A DNA stretch of 64,000 nucleotides from Notolepis coatsorum (GCA_963971535.1 OZ020589.1:74265245-74329244), one strand, 5' to 3'. Positions 47,001-57,475 are shown, counted from the stretch's first letter. The notes: generated from the letters alone by a model not told the origin. Numbers and translations are program-made.

Positions 47001-50000
47001 GCCTAACTGCTGCTTCAGAGAGCCTATCTGCTGCTTCAGAGAGCCTATCTGCTGCTTCAGAGAGCCTAACTGCTGCTTCAGAGAGCCTAACTGCTTCAGA
47101 GAGCCTATCTGCTGCTTCAGAGAGCCTATCTGCTGCTTCAGAGAGCCTATCTGCTGCTTCAGAGAGCATATCCGCTGCTTCAGAGAGCCTATCTGCTGCT
47201 TCAGAGAGCTTATCTGCTCCAGAGAGCCTATCTGCTGCTTCAGAGAGCCTAACTGCTGCTTCAGAGAGCCTATCTGCTGCTTCAGAGAGCCTATCTGCTG
47301 CTTCAGAGAGCCTAACTGCTGCTTCAGAGAGCCTATCTGCTGCTTCAGAGAGCCTATCTGCTGCTTCAGAGAGCCTATCTGCTGCTTCAGAGAGCCTAAC
47401 TGCTGCTTCAGAGAGCCTAACTGCTGCTTCAGAGAGCCTATCTGCTTCAGAGAGCCTAACTGCTGCTTCAGAGAGCCTATCTGCTGCTTCAGAGAGCCTA
47501 TCTGCTGCTTCAGAGAGCCTATCTGCTGCTTCAGAGAGCTTATCTGCTTCAGAGAGCCTATCTGCTTGTAACTGAGGGGTACAATTCCCTGACTGTATTG
47601 ATAAGTATGGTATCATTAAACCACTACCGCTTGATGTACTTTAACTTCTGGCCATACAGTACACGATATCTAAGTATGATGAACACTTTCCCACATATGA
47701 AATCAGGTCCACACAAATATAACAGTCGAAGGTTTAATATAGCAAAAGGTATATACAACATTCACTTAATTACATTTATGATTTGAATGCACTTGTAAGG
47801 CAAATGAGTATTCGTAGGCAAATCAACACTGAATGTCCAATCTCTGGTTACGCAGGAAGAAAGTATACAACCTGGTTCTTTAGGGAAACTATAGCGATGG
47901 TACTTAAGGATTATGGCGGGATACTAAAGGGGTCCTGCTGGTTGTAAGTCAGTAAGGGGGGGGGGGGTTTGGAGAGCCGTCAGCTGCATCCCATCTGGCC
48001 AACGATTCCTGGGGAGAATTCAGGTACAGAAAACAGTGCCCGCAGGATCTTGATCCACAGATGAATACACTTGGGCCCTCTTGTAGACGGTAGCTGTAGG
48101 TCCACAACGAAGGAGAAGCGAGGCGGCCTCGGTCTGGGTTGAGCGCCGTCTCACCTGGGCTCCTCTCGGGGGTAATTCCAACACTCACTGGCGTTGGCTG
48201 TTATCCGCTCCACAAATCAAAGCACCCAAAGCAAATAGATATTCCATGCCGTATAGGCTCAGCAGTCGTCCGGGTAGGTAATCCAATGTGCAGGTCCACT
48301 CGTCCTCGCCCAGAACTCCTCGGATGAAAGCACCACGCGTGGTCTGCCCAGCCTGGTTAAGACTCTAGATAACGCGAGGAACGATGGGGGTGCTGCTCAC
48401 TTTAGAACTTTAACCGAACGATGCACCATACATAATAGACTATTATTACTTAATAGAAATACGTCCCACTCGACGGTACAGTGCCAAACTATGACAATTC
48501 AGCTATGAATTTACACGAGGTCTCAATGCCTATTCTGGGGCCAAAAATAGGCCATACTGCACCACACGTGGGTCGTGGGTGAGGCTTCACGTCTGTTACT
48601 AGGTTGGAGGGTAAAGGACTAATGGACTAAAAGAGAAAGTTCTACTTTACTTGCGCCCTATTTATATGCACGGTGAACAAATAGTACCATTCGTATTTCG
48701 GTAGCCGTATTCCTATGCGGAACCGGGGCTAGTTGGGACATGTTCGTGGGCACTATTGAACTTGACTCAAGGGGCCTGTCTGCTGGCGCCAGGTTCTTGT
48801 CCAATGAGAGAATGAACTATTATGGGCTGTAGTAGACTAAAGGGATATTCAGTGTATATGTACAAAGAATATACAAGGGATATCAAACGATATACAAATA
48901 CTATTAAATATATATCCATAAATAAATATATATATTCGGTTTAATCTGATCCTTCACAACAGCCGCCCCCTAATTAGTCCCACCTAATTAGCTAAGCAGA
49001 GACAGATTAACCGCACTGTCTACCACTCAAGGTCCGCTGTAAGGGTCAGTCAACTCACAAAGTCATGGGGTCATGGTCGTCATCGATAGTGTCTGGGAGT
49101 CTTGGCAGTTCTATTAGCCTCGCCACGGGTCGTGTGTAAGTTCGCCCTTGGACGAGCACTTCAGCTGCTCGGACCTTGCCATCGGCACCGGTGATCACTT
49201 TGCTTACGCGGCCAGCCGGCCACATAGCTCTGGGTAGTGACTGGTCGATAATCATGACGACTGTTCCTTCTGTCAAATTGTCTCTCTCTTTTACCCACTT
49301 CTGGCGGGTCTGTAGAGACGGTAGATAGTGGAGTAGGAAGCTATTCCAAAACTTGTCAGCCAGTACTTGACTGTACCTCCACATTCTTCGGCCGTTCGCT
49401 TCTTCAGGCCTGTACATTGTCTGGGGTAGCGCGGGGTCCAGCCGCCCCATCAAGAGTGTGTTGGGGGTGACTGGGTCGACATCTGCTACATCACTTGAGA
49501 CGTAACCGAGGGGCTTGGAGTTCAATACTCCCTCGATCTCCGTGAGGACTGTCATTAGGACTTCTTCCGCCACAGTCTGGGCCCCAAGCACGGCGTACAG
49601 GGCTGTCTTTATAGAACGTACTTCTCATTCCCAGGTTCCACCGAAGTGGGGTGCGTTCGGGGGGTTAAACTGGAAGTCAATCTGGGATGGAGCGAGGTGG
49701 GTCTTAAGTTCTGGGCCCATAGCTTGGAAGCTCTCTCTCAGCTCTCTTTCTCCGCCTTTGAAGTTTGTCCCGTGATCAGACAACAATGTAGACGGTTTTC
49801 CTTTCCGCGATGTGAATCTTCGGAAGGCCATAAGGAATGAGTCTGTGCTCATGGTTGGAAGGAGTTCGATATGTATCGCTCTGGTGGTCATGCATTTGAA
49901 TACAATACCCCACCGCTTCTCGGTTCCTCTTCCTTTCTTTATATACAACGGGCCAAAACAGTCCATGCCTGTGGAGTGAAAGGGCTTGTCGCCGAGTCGG

Positions 50001-53000
50001 AGGCGACAGGGAGGTAGGTCAGCCATCCGGGGTATGCTGGGCTGCGCGCGCCACTTTCGGCAGTCTAGACAGGTTCGCTGGAAGCGTCGCACTGCTTCTC
50101 TCCCTTGAAGTATCCAATAGCGACGTCTGATCTCCGCGAAGACTCTCTCTGCTCCTGCGTGGTGCACATCCTCGTCGTATTTCTTTATGATCAGCTCTGT
50201 GACCTTGTGTCGGCTGTTCAAGACTATCGGGTACTTAACGTCATCCGGTAGGTCGGGGGCTCTCCGCAGACGACCACCCACTCTGATGAGATTATGGGCG
50301 TCACTCTCGGGTGCCAGGTGGAGCAGTCTGCTGTCTGATGGGACGGGCTTTCCTCCCTGTAGACAGTCTAGCTCATCGGGGAACGAGTCTCTCTGGGCTC
50401 GTTGTAGTAGAAGAAGTTCTGCTTCTTCGTAGTCAGCTGCTGAAATGTCAGTGGTGGGCTGAATCTCTGGGTGGTGCCACAGGAATGTCTTTATCTGCGC
50501 ACTCTGTAGGGTGAGGCAATCATCTATGTTGGGGGCTGTGGAGGCGACTGTGCTCAATCCACAGAACATAGGTTTCTTGTTTTCAGCCTCCTCTTTACTC
50601 GCCTCCCGTGGGGTGGGCGTAGGCCACTCTTCTTCCGGGAGCTTGAGGAACTCTGGTCCGTCACTGTAGATGTTGTGACGGGTGAGGTCATCTAGGGACA
50701 TTCCCCGGGTGATGACGTCAGCTGGGTTGTGTTTGGTGTCCACATACCGCCAGCTCGCTGCTTCTGTTAACTCTTGAATCTCTGTGACTCTGACTCCCAC
50801 GAAGACCTTGTATCTGCATGAATCAGACTTGATCCATGTGAGTACTGTCGTAGAGTCTGACCACAAGATTGTTCTTTGCACCGGGATGGTGAGTTCACGT
50901 TGGATTAACGTGGCTAGATGCGCTCCTGCTAGGGCTGCGCAGAGCTCTAGACGCGGGATAGATTGTTGCTTTCGTGGGGCTATTCTTGAGCGAGCCAGGA
51001 TGAAAGCGGTGTGTATCTCTCCTCCCTTCTCTTGGGCACGCAAGTAGGCCACAGATCCATAGGCTACTTCGGAGGCGTCGCTGAAGACGTGTAGATCCAT
51101 CTTGCATGTCTCTGGCCTCACTGTGGGTGGGAAGTAGCTGCGGCGTATGTTGACGCCTGGGAGTGAGCGGAGTTCCGTCTCCCACTCTCTCCATGTGGAG
51201 GCAAGGTGTGCGGGTATTGGGTCGTCCCAGCCCTGGTCCTTGTCCCATAGTGCTCGTACAATCATCTTTGCCCTGGTGGTGTAAGGTAGAATACATCCCA
51301 ACGGGTCATATTGTCTGGCGAGTGTTCTGTACACACTCCGTCTGGTGGTCGGTATCGCCGTCGACCTTCCCTGCTCCGTGGTCAGGGGTTTGTGTCTATA
51401 GTGGAGCGAGTCTGTTTTGAAGCGCCAGACTAGTCCTAGTGTCATTTCTTGGGCTTCTCCTGGGATGGTCGCCATCCAGGTCTCGCTACTGGCTGCCTTG
51501 TCCGCGGGGGAGAGGCTGCGCAATACTTGCGGGTCGCTGCTGGCCCACTGCCTGAGATCAAAGCCGCCTTTGATCAGGGAGGCGCGTAGCTTGAGTAGGA
51601 GAGCCTCGGCTTCTTCTTGGGTCGAAACGCTTTGTAAACAGTTGTCCACGTAGAAACTGTTCTTCACACTGTGTCGGACCTCTTCATCTGCTGCTGGGTC
51701 CTCTGCGACGTGTTTCTGCAGTGCAAATGTAGCACAGCACGGGCTGCATGTGGTTCCGAAGGGGAGGACTTCCCATTGGTAGATGGCTGGGTGCTCATCT
51801 CCGATCCTCTCTCTCCATAGGAACCGCAGTAGGGGCTTATCCTCCTCCACTAGTCTCACCTGCAGGAACATCCCTTTGATATCCCCGCTGATAGCCACCT
51901 TGTCCTGGCGGAAGCGTAGTAGCACGCCTAGTAGAGAGGGGCCGAGTGTGGGGCCGGGCAAGAGCTCTTTATTCAGATTCTGGGATCCGATCTGGTAGCT
52001 GCAGTTAAACACAATGCGATCCTTGCCGTTGTGGTGGACCTTGTGGTGCGGCACGTACCATGATTCGGTCGTCTGATCGGCCTCTTTAATGTCAATCTTC
52101 ATTACGTGTCTCGCTGTGATTAGCTTCTCAATCTCAGCGCGGTACACACTCTCTTGAGCGGGGTCTTTGGCTAGGCGCCGCTCTGTGTTCAATAGATACC
52201 GCTCCGTAGCTTCTTTCGTGGCGTGAAAGGTGGGCATTCCCTCTCGCCTCAGGAGTGGAGTTGCGTATCTCATCACTCCGCCGACTGTGACTCTCTTTGT
52301 CCCTTGCTCGAGGAGGTTTATGGCGTAAATGTCTTCTTTAGAACGAATGTCTTTCTTTTCGTTCTTAAAGGGCATTGTCTCTAGTGTCCATAGCCTCTCG
52401 ACATGCTGCAGGAGAGTGGTGTCTTCTTCTGTCACTCTGGAGTGGAGGCAGCTAGTGGCTGCTGTTCGGTTGAGAGATTTAGCGAGGGGGCCTTGTAGTG
52501 TCCATCCTAGGCGGGTCTCGACTGCTGCAGGACAGCCTCTGGGTCCTGTATGGACCCGGTCTATCGGGACTATGAGGTCTGCATGGTCGGAGCCTATCAG
52601 CAGGGTCGGGGTGGCGCCGTCTATGAGCGGGATAGGTAGTTGACGCAGGTGCACATATTTATCCATCAGCTTGGCGATGGGGTAGGTGTACTGTGATAGT
52701 CCTATTTCTTGGCTGGTGAAAGCATTTGTAATCCTATACCGTCTCTCTGGCTGCCCGCTTGCTGCGATAGCGAAGGAGACATTCTCGCCTTTTATCGTCT
52801 TTAAATCTCTTCTTATTGTCCGAATCGTCATCTGGTTCTCGCTCCCCCGCAGTCCCAGCTGGGCCGCAGCGGATGCAAGGAGAAGGGTCTTCTCTGACCC
52901 GTCATCAAGGACGGCGTAAGTGTCCATGACTTTATCTTGGTGGCTCAATGTTACACGGACTACCTTTAAGAGCACCTGGGCGCCGCTGCTGCTGGCGGGG

Positions 53001-56000
53001 TCAATGTACATGACACTTGCCTTTGTGCTGCTCGATGGTGCAGGTGCAGGCTTTCTTCTGTTACTGTCGTGTAGGACATCTAGGTGGGCTCCGTCACACC
53101 GACTGCACCTCTTCTTTAGGCGGCACTCGGCTGCCATGTGACTGCGCGCACATCGGTAACAGCGCCTGTTGGACTTTATCCATTGACTCACTTCTTCTGC
53201 ATTCATCTTCTTGAACAGGTCACATTGTGACAGCCAGTGTTCCTTCTCGCAGTACGGGCACACCATCTTCCACTTCTCTTTTCTCGAGGGGGTACTGTGG
53301 TTCTTACTGCTCGGTACTGATTCTGATTGGTGCATGACAGTCACTGATCTTCTTCCATCGTTTACTCTCCTAGGTCCCTCTCTGGAGCTTGGTGTGCTCC
53401 GCACGAATGTATCCAAGCGTAGGCTGCTGACTTCTCTCGTCAGGAAGTCGGCTAAATCGAGGAGGGATGGTTCGGGACCGTTAGGATCACGGTGGTCTCT
53501 TTGCCGCCTAAAGCGCTCTTGTCTGGCGGGCGGCAGCTTCTCTAAAATCCTCTCAACGTTAGAGTTGGCGTATAGCTCGTGCATACCCTTTTCTTGTTGC
53601 GCTCCCAGCATCCCTACCAGGGACTGCACTTTTATAGACAGGTCGTCTAGTGAGCGATTGTCTGTTGCTGGGGGTAGGCGGTCAATATGCCTTATCTCTT
53701 GGATTACGTAATCCCATATACGTCCATATCTCTGGTCCAGCGCTGCTAGAGCCGCGGTGTATGGGGTCGTAGAGGTGGCATAGGCTAGCGCTATATTGTG
53801 CGCTCGGGGTACTTTCAGGTGCTTCAGTAATATTGCATACTTGTGGCGTTCGTCAACGACATCCACCATCATTGTCTCTAAGCACATCCGGAGCTCCGTG
53901 TACTGTGCTCGATTCTCATGGGTGAAGTCTGGAAACGTCGGTGTGCCAATGTATGACGCCGTGGATGGCTGGCACATCGGTGAGCGTTGGGAGAGAGGCC
54001 TCCTAGGCGAGTCTCCTCTTGCGCCTCTCTGTGGGCTGGTACCGGCAGGGTACCATGGCCCGCTGGTCCAGGTGCTGTTCCTCGGGGCTGGTCGTGCGTC
54101 ATGCTCACCCGTGAATAGAGTCGGGGGTCTGTAGCGCAGCGCCGCGGGGGTATAGCCTGGGCTGTACTGGACCTCCTGGTCCGGTGGAGTACTGTGCTGT
54201 CGTCGGGCTTGGTTCTCCTCCTCTCCCTCTTCTTCTTCTGTCAGGTCCTCTAGATCCTGTAGTCGTTTATTTAGCCTCTCCGCAGTGTATGCTGCTCCTT
54301 CCTTGTAGCTGGGTCTCGCTTGGACCGGTCGGGGAAGGGGGTCTGCGGGGGGTATAGGCTCTCTCTGGTGGTCAAGTTCAGGGTCGCTTGGTCGGTTAGG
54401 GGATGCTGCCCTTGACTGTTGTCTCGACGAGGCCCTTGAACCCCTGGCGGAGGGAGAGGGTGTTGCCCTGGTGATCAGCTGCTCCATTAGCTGCGCTTGT
54501 AGTCTGTCGCGCTCGGCTTGTAGTCTGTCGTGCTCGGCTTCGCGCTGGATGAGAGCGATGTCGCGCTCTGCTTCTCTTTGGGCACCGTCAGCGGCGCGCT
54601 GGGTGTCGGACCGGTCTCTTGCCATATTCTCTTCCGTCTGAAGGCGTCTCATCTCCAGGCGTATGTGCTCTTCTTCGCTCCGTTGCTGTGTGTGGAGTCG
54701 ATCGCGTTCACCCTGAAGTCGATCGTGTTCACCCTGGAGTCGATCGCGTTCGGTAGAGGCTGTCAGGCTGACGAGGAACGCCTGTGACAGCATCCTCTCC
54801 GCCTCGCTGGGGGAAGACGCTTGTAGAGGTGAGCCGCTCCTGGCTGTCCTCGTTGGGGAGTCCTGGAGCTCTATCTCCTCGGCGCTCTCCTCATCTTGTT
54901 CCGTGCAGGGTTCCACCTCTGGAGGGTTGTCTTCCTCCCGGAGCTGGTCGGGGACTACTTCTTCGGTATTGGCGGGGGGTAAAGGCATGTCTGTTCCCTC
55001 CTGGTCCCCACCGTGAGCTTGGTCAGTTACATTAGAACCCACTAGGGCCTCTGTGGTCGGGGTAACCTGGTCGTTAAGGTCAGACATAATTTTACTTTCT
55101 ACTTTTACCGCGTTTACCGTCTGTAGAAGGCTAGGTAGTTGACTGACAGCGTAATCCTCTAAGTACTGAGGTGTCTGTCGTCTGCGCCGCGGGCGTTCTA
55201 CGTTAGGAGGACCGTTTCGTGGAGTGTTCATCATAGGCCATTTCAATATTAATAACACTATATTAATATTACACTAGTTACCCTCCGGCTCGAAGGACCA
55301 ATTGTAACTGAGGGGTACAATTCCCTGACTGTATTGATAAGTATGGTATCATTAAACCACTACCGCTTGATGTACTTTAACTTCTGGCCATACAGTACAC
55401 GATATCTAAGTATGATGAACACTTTCCCACATATGAAATCAGGTCCACACAAATATAACAGTCGAAGGTTTAATATAGCAAAAGGTATATACAACATTCA
55501 CTTAATTACATTTATGATTTGAATGCACTTGTAAGGCAAATGAGTATTCGTAGGCAAATCAACACTGAATGTCCAATCTCTGGTTACGCAGGAAGCAAGT
55601 ATACAACCTGGTTCTTTAGGGAAACTATAGCGATGGTACTTAAGGATTATGGCGGGATACTAAAGGGGTCCTGCTGGTTGTAAGTCAGTAAGGGGGGGGG
55701 GGGTTTGGAGAGCCGTCAGCTGCATCCCATCTGGCCAACGATTCCTGGGGAGAATTCAGGTACAGAAAACAGTGCCCGCAGGATCTTGATCCACAGATGA
55801 ATACACTTGGGCCCTCTTGTAGACGGTAGCTGTAGGTCCACAACGAAGGAGAAGCGAGGCGGCCTCGGTCTGGGTTGAGCGCCGTCTCACCTGGGCTCCT
55901 CTCGGGGGTAATTCCAACACTCACTGGCGTTGGCTGTTATCCGCTCCACAAATCAAAGCACCCAAAGCAAATAGATATTCCATGCCGTATAGGCTCAGCA

Positions 56001-57475
56001 GTCGTCCGGGTAGGTAATCCAATGTGCACGTCCACTCGTCCTCGCCCAGAACTCCTCGGATGAAAGCACCACGCGTGGTCTGCCCAGCCTGGTTAAGACT
56101 CTAGATAACGCGAGGAACGATGGGGGTGCTGCTCACTTTAGAACTTTAACCGAACGATGCACCATACATAATAGACTATTATTACTTAATAGAAATACGT
56201 CCCACTCGACGGTACAGTGCCAAACTATGACAATTCAGCTATGAATTTACACGAGGTCTCAATGCCTATTCTGGGGCCAAAAATAGGCCATACTGCACCA
56301 CACGTGGGTCGTGGGTGAGGCTTCACGTCTGTTACTAGGTTGGAGGGTAAAGGACTAATGGACTAAAAGAGAAAGTTCTACTTTACTTGCGCCCTATTTA
56401 TATGCATGGTGAACAAATAGTACCATTCGTATTTCGGTAGCCGTATTCCTACGCGGAACCGGGGCTAGTTGGGACATGTTCGTCGGCACTATTGAACTTG
56501 ACTCAAGGGGCCTGTCTGCTGGCGCCAGGTTCTTGTCCAATGAGAGAATGAACTATTATGGGCTGTAGTAGACTAAAGGGATATTCAGTGTATATGTACA
56601 AAGAATATACAAGGGATATCAAACGATATACAAATACTATTAAATATATATCCATAAATAAATATATATATTCGGTTTAATCTGATCCTTCACAACACTG
56701 CTGCTTCAGAGAGCCTATCTGCTGCTTGAGCCTATCTGCTGCTTCAGAGAGCCTAACTGCTGCTTCAGAGAGCCTAACTGCTTCAGAGAGCATATCTGCT
56801 GCTTCAGGGAGCCTATCTGCTGCTTCAGAGAGCCTATAGGTTGCACCCACAGAGTTTGGTTGCACCACCAAGCCAATGTCTGACAACCAAAGTCCCCCAG
56901 GCCCCCATAACCTCTATTTAAACTCGAAAAGGCATTGAGGTTTCCCTCATTTACAAAGACGAGTTAAAACCACTGTTTTGAGCACTCCAAAATGTCATTG
57001 CACATTCCATTGGCATGAGATTTTTTTTTTTATTTAATTTAGCTCCCTTGTATAGTTGGTATAAACCTGTTATCTTGCTTATGATTTGCTGTCAACCCAA
57101 GATTCACCTGTATTTAACATTCTTTCTTTGCTTATGTGCTTGTTTTAGGTTGGGACAAATATGGTGGAGTACCTCCAGCAGGCAAGACCCTCTCCCTCGG
57201 TTTTGGTGCTGGGAGAACCACACACATGTTGTGCTCAGGCATTCGTGATCTATGCAGGTCGGGCACACCCTGAAAGCACAATGCTCGGGGCAGTTGATAC
57301 GTGTTTTAAAGCATTTTATGTATTTGACATAAAGTACCCCAGGCAGTGTGTTCATGCATGGGAGTTTCTCCAGCACGTTATATATAATATTGAGGGACCA
57401 GAGTCCAAGCATGTAGCATTCTTAAGGACAGCCGTACGTAACGCAAAACTTACAAATGAGGAGGAGGTAGAATAG
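44089..57475 (+). CDS. SAM-domain protein gene inside the TIR element (gene 2)
   Basis: The proposed exons are 44079-44155 (ATG at 44089, [20 protein letters not shown]), 44353-44462 ([20 protein letters not shown], then [15 protein letters not shown]) and 57149-57475. The first two together form a SAM domain. The last codes [29 protein letters not shown] and [10 protein letters not shown] before TAG. Sites are GT-AG and phases fit: 1 nt carried at the first junction, phase 0 at the second. The last exon matches the C-terminal block of fish SAMD3-like proteins, and gene 1 has the equivalent ALNIDYP. The long central domain of gene 1 is absent, so this is a short form or a deletion product. 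The last intron (12.7 kb) holds the minisatellite and BEL element. Function is unknown. Confidence 0.6.
44166..45015 (+). repeat. Tandem duplication of intron plus exon start
   Basis: The intron before SAM exon 2 (from CTTTCTTGACCATGAAAATG at 44172 to the acceptor and GATATTGATGAGGAGGC) is repeated from 44767 to about 45013. The second copy keeps the acceptor and the DIDEEA codons but then diverges into Pro-rich coding repeats. The C2H2 frame lies between the copies. Confidence 0.85.
44505..44774 (+). CDS. C2H2-like zinc-finger frame, 89 codons
   Basis: It begins right after an acceptor-like AAGGCAG with [11 protein letters not shown]. Two Cys/His groups follow: CFKC with HLRVAH, and CCEGVC with HLQGEH. 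The spacing suits C2H2-type fingers, and similar N-termini occur on uncharacterised teleost proteins. It stops at 44774 (ELVLS). It sits between SAM exon 2 and its duplicated copy, so it may be an alternative first coding exon or a separate small gene. Confidence 0.55.
   Translation: MAYTCFKCKRLIPGDAKSLFSHLRVAHNINASSTYIQCCEGVCSRTFSFIRSYRKHLQGEHNDNQALAQPPNVPNQAANIFNAEELVLS
44992..45292 (+). CDS. Possible alternative Pro-rich exon of gene 2
   Basis: The exon follows TTTCAG, starts in the same phase as SAM exon 2 and reads [20 protein letters not shown], then [10 protein letters not shown] repeats. It stays open for about 100 codons to a GTAAGC donor at 45293. It is built of a 25-bp tandem unit with CCAGAACCAGCAGTACC; three units (75 bp) restore frame. 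It ends 2 nt into a codon, so it would not splice in frame to 57149 and would need another partner exon. Confidence 0.45.
45350..47566 (+). repeat. 21-bp minisatellite, about 105 units
   Basis: The unit is GCTTCAGAGAGCCTATCTGCT, with C/A variants (CTAACT) and short units that lack multiples of 3 bp. Five of six frames stay open over most of its length, giving frames of about 740-750 codons on both strands. No start context or splice support is seen, so I treat it as non-coding. It is cut by BEL element 2 and resumes at 56698. Confidence 0.92.
47567..48961 (-). repeat. 3' LTR of BEL element 2
   Basis: 1395 bp. On the minus strand a TATAAATAGGGCGC promoter-like box lies at about 48656-48670. 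It has a G-run of 12 at about 47956-47967. Confidence 0.93.
48962..48976 (-). promoter_or_regulatory. Polypurine tract of BEL element 2
   Basis: The minus strand reads TAATTAGGGGGCGGC ending at the LTR TG, identical to the tract of BEL element 1. Confidence 0.8.
49055..49624 (-). pseudogene. BEL element 2 integrase C-terminal part after the stop
   Basis: It continues in the same frame after the TGA at 49625-49627: [41 protein letters not shown], then [18 protein letters not shown] and [17 protein letters not shown]. It ends TAA at 49055. This is the non-catalytic C-terminal part of BEL integrase, which binds DNA. Confidence 0.9.
49625..55234 (-). CDS. BEL element 2 Gag-protease-RT-RNase H-integrase
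   Basis: The first ATG is at 55234, and about 1,870 codons are open. In order: a coiled-coil Gag (repeated [12 protein letters not shown] words); the BEL Gag core with [20 protein letters not shown]; Cys-His knuckles ([39 protein letters not shown]); an aspartic protease with [12 protein letters not shown]; and RT with [36 protein letters not shown] and the active site FYVDNCLQS. RNase H then follows ([34 protein letters not shown]). Integrase comes last, with [34 protein letters not shown] and PHFGGTWE. The frame stops with TGA directly after that catalytic Glu. Confidence 0.93.
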   Translation of the reverse strand: MMNTPRNGPPNVERPRRRRQTPQYLEDYAVSQLPSLLQTVNAVKVESKIMSDLNDQVTPTTEALVGSNVTDQAHGGDQEGTDMPLPPANTEEVVPDQLREEDNPPEVEPCTEQDEESAEEIELQDSPTRTARSGSPLQASSPSEAERMLSQAFLVSLTASTERDRLQGEHDRLQGERDRLHTQQRSEEEHIRLEMRRLQTEENMARDRSDTQRAADGAQREAERDIALIQREAEHDRLQAERDRLQAQLMEQLITRATPSPSARGSRASSRQQSRAASPNRPSDPELDHQREPIPPADPLPRPVQARPSYKEGAAYTAERLNKRLQDLEDLTEEEEGEEENQARRQHSTPPDQEVQYSPGYTPAALRYRPPTLFTGEHDARPAPRNSTWTSGPWYPAGTSPQRGARGDSPRRPLSQRSPMCQPSTASYIGTPTFPDFTHENRAQYTELRMCLETMMVDVVDERHKYAILLKHLKVPRAHNIALAYATSTTPYTAALAALDQRYGRIWDYVIQEIRHIDRLPPATDNRSLDDLSIKVQSLVGMLGAQQEKGMHELYANSNVERILEKLPPARQERFRRQRDHRDPNGPEPSLLDLADFLTREVSSLRLDTFVRSTPSSREGPRRVNDGRRSVTVMHQSESVPSSKNHSTPSRKEKWKMVCPYCEKEHWLSQCDLFKKMNAEEVSQWIKSNRRCYRCARSHMAAECRLKKRCSRCDGAHLDVLHDSNRRKPAPAPSSSTKASVMYIDPASSSGAQVLLKVVRVTLSHQDKVMDTYAVLDDGSEKTLLLASAAAQLGLRGSENQMTIRTIRRDLKTIKGENVSFAIAASGQPERRYRITNAFTSQEIGLSQYTYPIAKLMDKYVHLRQLPIPLIDGATPTLLIGSDHADLIVPIDRVHTGPRGCPAAVETRLGWTLQGPLAKSLNRTAATSCLHSRVTEEDTTLLQHVERLWTLETMPFKNEKKDIRSKEDIYAINLLEQGTKRVTVGGVMRYATPLLRREGMPTFHATKEATERYLLNTERRLAKDPAQESVYRAEIEKLITARHVMKIDIKEADQTTESWYVPHHKVHHNGKDRIVFNCSYQIGSQNLNKELLPGPTLGPSLLGVLLRFRQDKVAISGDIKGMFLQVRLVEEDKPLLRFLWRERIGDEHPAIYQWEVLPFGTTCSPCCATFALQKHVAEDPAADEEVRHSVKNSFYVDNCLQSVSTQEEAEALLLKLRASLIKGGFDLRQWASSDPQVLRSLSPADKAASSETWMATIPGEAQEMTLGLVWRFKTDSLHYRHKPLTTEQGRSTAIPTTRRSVYRTLARQYDPLGCILPYTTRAKMIVRALWDKDQGWDDPIPAHLASTWREWETELRSLPGVNIRRSYFPPTVRPETCKMDLHVFSDASEVAYGSVAYLRAQEKGGEIHTAFILARSRIAPRKQQSIPRLELCAALAGAHLATLIQRELTIPVQRTILWSDSTTVLTWIKSDSCRYKVFVGVRVTEIQELTEAASWRYVDTKHNPADVITRGMSLDDLTRHNIYSDGPEFLKLPEEEWPTPTPREASKEEAENKKPMFCGLSTVASTAPNIDDCLTLQSAQIKTFLWHHPEIQPTTDISAADYEEAELLLLQRAQRDSFPDELDCLQGGKPVPSDSRLLHLAPESDAHNLIRVGGRLRRAPDLPDDVKYPIVLNSRHKVTELIIKKYDEDVHHAGAERVFAEIRRRYWILQGREAVRRFQRTCLDCRKWRAQPSIPRMADLPPCRLRLGDKPFHSTGMDCFGPLYIKKGRGTEKRWGIVFKCMTTRAIHIELLPTMSTDSFLMAFRRFTSRKGKPSTLLSDHGTNFKGGERELRESFQAMGPELKTHLAPSQIDFQFNPPNAPHFGGTWE
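55284..55300 (-). promoter_or_regulatory. Primer binding site, tRNA-Tyr
   Basis: The plus strand TCCGGCTCGAAGGACCA equals the last 14 nt of vertebrate tRNA-Tyr plus CCA (from memory). Its complement lies 2 nt inside the 5' LTR, where minus-strand DNA synthesis would start. Confidence 0.85.
55303..56697 (-). repeat. 5' LTR of BEL element 2
   Basis: 1395 bp with the same TATAAATAGGG box (minus strand, about 56392-56405). Differences from the other LTR seen by eye include A/C at 47860/55596 and G/C near 48293/56029. Confidence 0.93.
56698..56836 (+). repeat. 21-bp minisatellite, right remnant
   Basis: About seven units of the same repeat, more diverged than the main array, lie beyond the BEL insertion. 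Confidence 0.9.

Larger units (their letters stand above)
47567..56697 (-). mobile_element. BEL/Pao element 2, almost intact and young
   Basis: Two 1395-bp LTRs (47567-48961 and 55303-56697) start TGTAACTGAG and end CTTCACAACA. CTGCT at 47562-47566 and 56698-56702 looks like a 5-bp target duplication, although the repeat unit makes this less certain. By eye the LTRs differ at about six sites. Inside are a tRNA-Tyr primer site, one long gag-pol frame and a polypurine tract. The only visible coding defect is one TGA in integrase. Confidence 0.95.

Noticed and set aside
45352-47616. Frames of 739 and 753 codons on opposite strands (CFREP and LSEAADR repeats)
   Set aside because: Both come from the same 21-bp minisatellite, and nearly all frames are open for trivial reasons. 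No start, splice or promoter evidence was seen.
49515-54787. Many plus-strand frames opposite the BEL polyprotein
   Set aside because: They are shadows of the minus-strand coding sequence and have no family motifs.
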